Below, one piece after another: positions 4,813 to 5,334 of a DNA stretch of 5,334 nucleotides. The position numbers were made by a program, and so were the translations under genes. Every line of letters starts with the position of its first letter. Within the stretch, counting starts at the first letter, position 1. The stretch is from Myxococcales bacterium (GTDB taxonomy: Bacteria; Myxococcota_A; Polyangia; Fen-1088), in NCBI GenBank assembly GCA_003161835.1, contig PMNO01000625.1:565-5898 (forward strand), given 5' to 3'. The notes below the pieces were generated by a model that was not told the DNA's origin, searched no databases, and was given only the letters and a program-made list of their open reading frames with translations.

Positions 4813-5334
4813 TCACCCAGACGGCGTCAGCTCCCTCCCCCGAACCCCCCTTGGGCGCACCACTTCTCGCGCTACGGCGAAGCTCAGGTCCACTTCGGTA
4901 GGCTGTGCCGCAGCCAAGAAGGCAGCGCTCACCTGATCGTCGATCTTCCGCGACGAGACCGACCAACGAGGTTTCAGTGACACGCCGTGAAGCAGCGGCG
5001 CGGCACACACGTAGCGCGCAATGTGCCTGCCGCCTTGTTGGACCGTCATCCGATAGCCGCATCGTCCGCACAGCACCAAGCCCTGCAGAAGCGCGCCACC
5101 TTTGCGTGCGCCCCCGCCATCGACGCGGAGATTGCGGTTGCCCTCGATCTTCTCTTGATTGGCCACGGAATCCTCCCAACCGATGTAGGCGGCGTGGTGT
5201 TCACGGAGACAGACCTTCCATGACGTCAAGGGAAGGTTGGTCACCTGGCCCCGGCGCAGGTTACCGTCGATGAAAGCGGTTCGATACTCGCGGCGGCCGT
5301 AGACATAGGCACCCGCGTAGATGGGGTTGTGCAG
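4813..5334 (-). pseudogene. Large serine recombinase fragment, C-terminally truncated (5' end outside window)
   Basis: The frame is open from the window edge and gives 173 residues. It starts inside the recombinase domain (LHNPIYAGAYVYGRREYRT), followed by WKVCLREHHAAYIGWED, ANQEKIEGNR and the GGALLQGLVLCGRCGYRM zinc-ribbon start (Cys89, Cys92, later Cys110 in fragment numbering), then SRKIDDQVSAAFLAAAQPTEVDLSFAV. These are hallmarks of large serine recombinases, which cut and rejoin DNA in phage or transposon integration through an N-terminal Ser. That catalytic domain would lie beyond the window. In relatives the segment after 'SFAV' continues for 200 or more residues as a coiled-coil region. 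Here it ends 20 residues later in an Arg/Gly/Pro-rich run, next to C6 and C5 tracts on the plus strand (4845-4850, 4837-4841). The expected fourth zinc ligand seems to be Arg123 (CGT, 4968-4966). I judge it inactive; a naturally short variant is possible. Confidence 0.75.

Noticed and set aside
4742..5179. Alternative minus-strand frame continuing past the recombinase stop (ending near FLGLLASR)
   Set aside because: It was considered as a frameshifted recombinase C-terminus, but no coiled-coil or recombinase motif is visible in it.
1..5334. CRISPR array, rRNA, tRNA or a complete insertion sequence with terminal repeats
   Set aside because: No regularly spaced direct repeats, no RNA gene signatures and no paired terminal repeats were seen on either strand by eye.

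Overview
The base composition is high in GC throughout, and the gene content looks like an accessory region of a deltaproteobacterial or myxobacterium-like (Polyangiales-type) chromosome or a related soil metagenome contig. The reasons are a large receptor-like Ser/Thr kinase with an N-terminal six-helix membrane module, a cysteine-rich secreted lipoprotein of a style common in myxobacteria, and antitoxin-like and recombinase debris between them. The taxonomic call is inference only.

Left part (1-1124, all minus strand): a chimeric, stop-interrupted remnant that looks like an Mrr N-terminal segment joined to a DUF433 C-terminus (1-176); a short putative lipoprotein with a strong Shine-Dalgarno and a GTG start (192-368); a strong GC-rich hairpin (397-438); a 12-cysteine secreted lipoprotein (456-833); and, in the same open frame upstream of it, the N-terminal part of a small immunity-type protein that loses its family pattern near position 921.

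Middle (1125-2597): about 400 bases with no convincing gene, then a plus-strand pair. The first is an antitoxin-like gene, apparently leaderless, that runs in frame into the first residues of a RelE/ParE-like toxin which is then lost. The second is an unrecognised 136-residue protein with a perfect ribosome-binding site and two copies of a roughly 45-residue unit. A weak terminator-like hairpin follows, then about 320 bases without a gene.

Right part (2598-5334, all minus strand): an antibiotic-biosynthesis-monooxygenase (ABM) family protein, a 553-residue membrane Ser/Thr kinase upstream of it, and at the window edge the central part of a large serine recombinase whose C-terminal half is missing and whose zinc-ribbon lacks the expected last cysteine.

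The intact-looking genes are the kinase, the ABM protein, the duplicated-domain protein and the cysteine-rich lipoprotein. Around them lie at least four truncated or fused remnants (Mrr/DUF433, immunity-like, toxin stub, recombinase), so the window reads as a site of repeated insertion and decay of mobile and defence-type genes. No CRISPR array, rRNA or tRNA was seen, and no clearly new multi-gene system is evident. The most novel-looking item is the duplicated-domain protein that has taken the usual position of the toxin.
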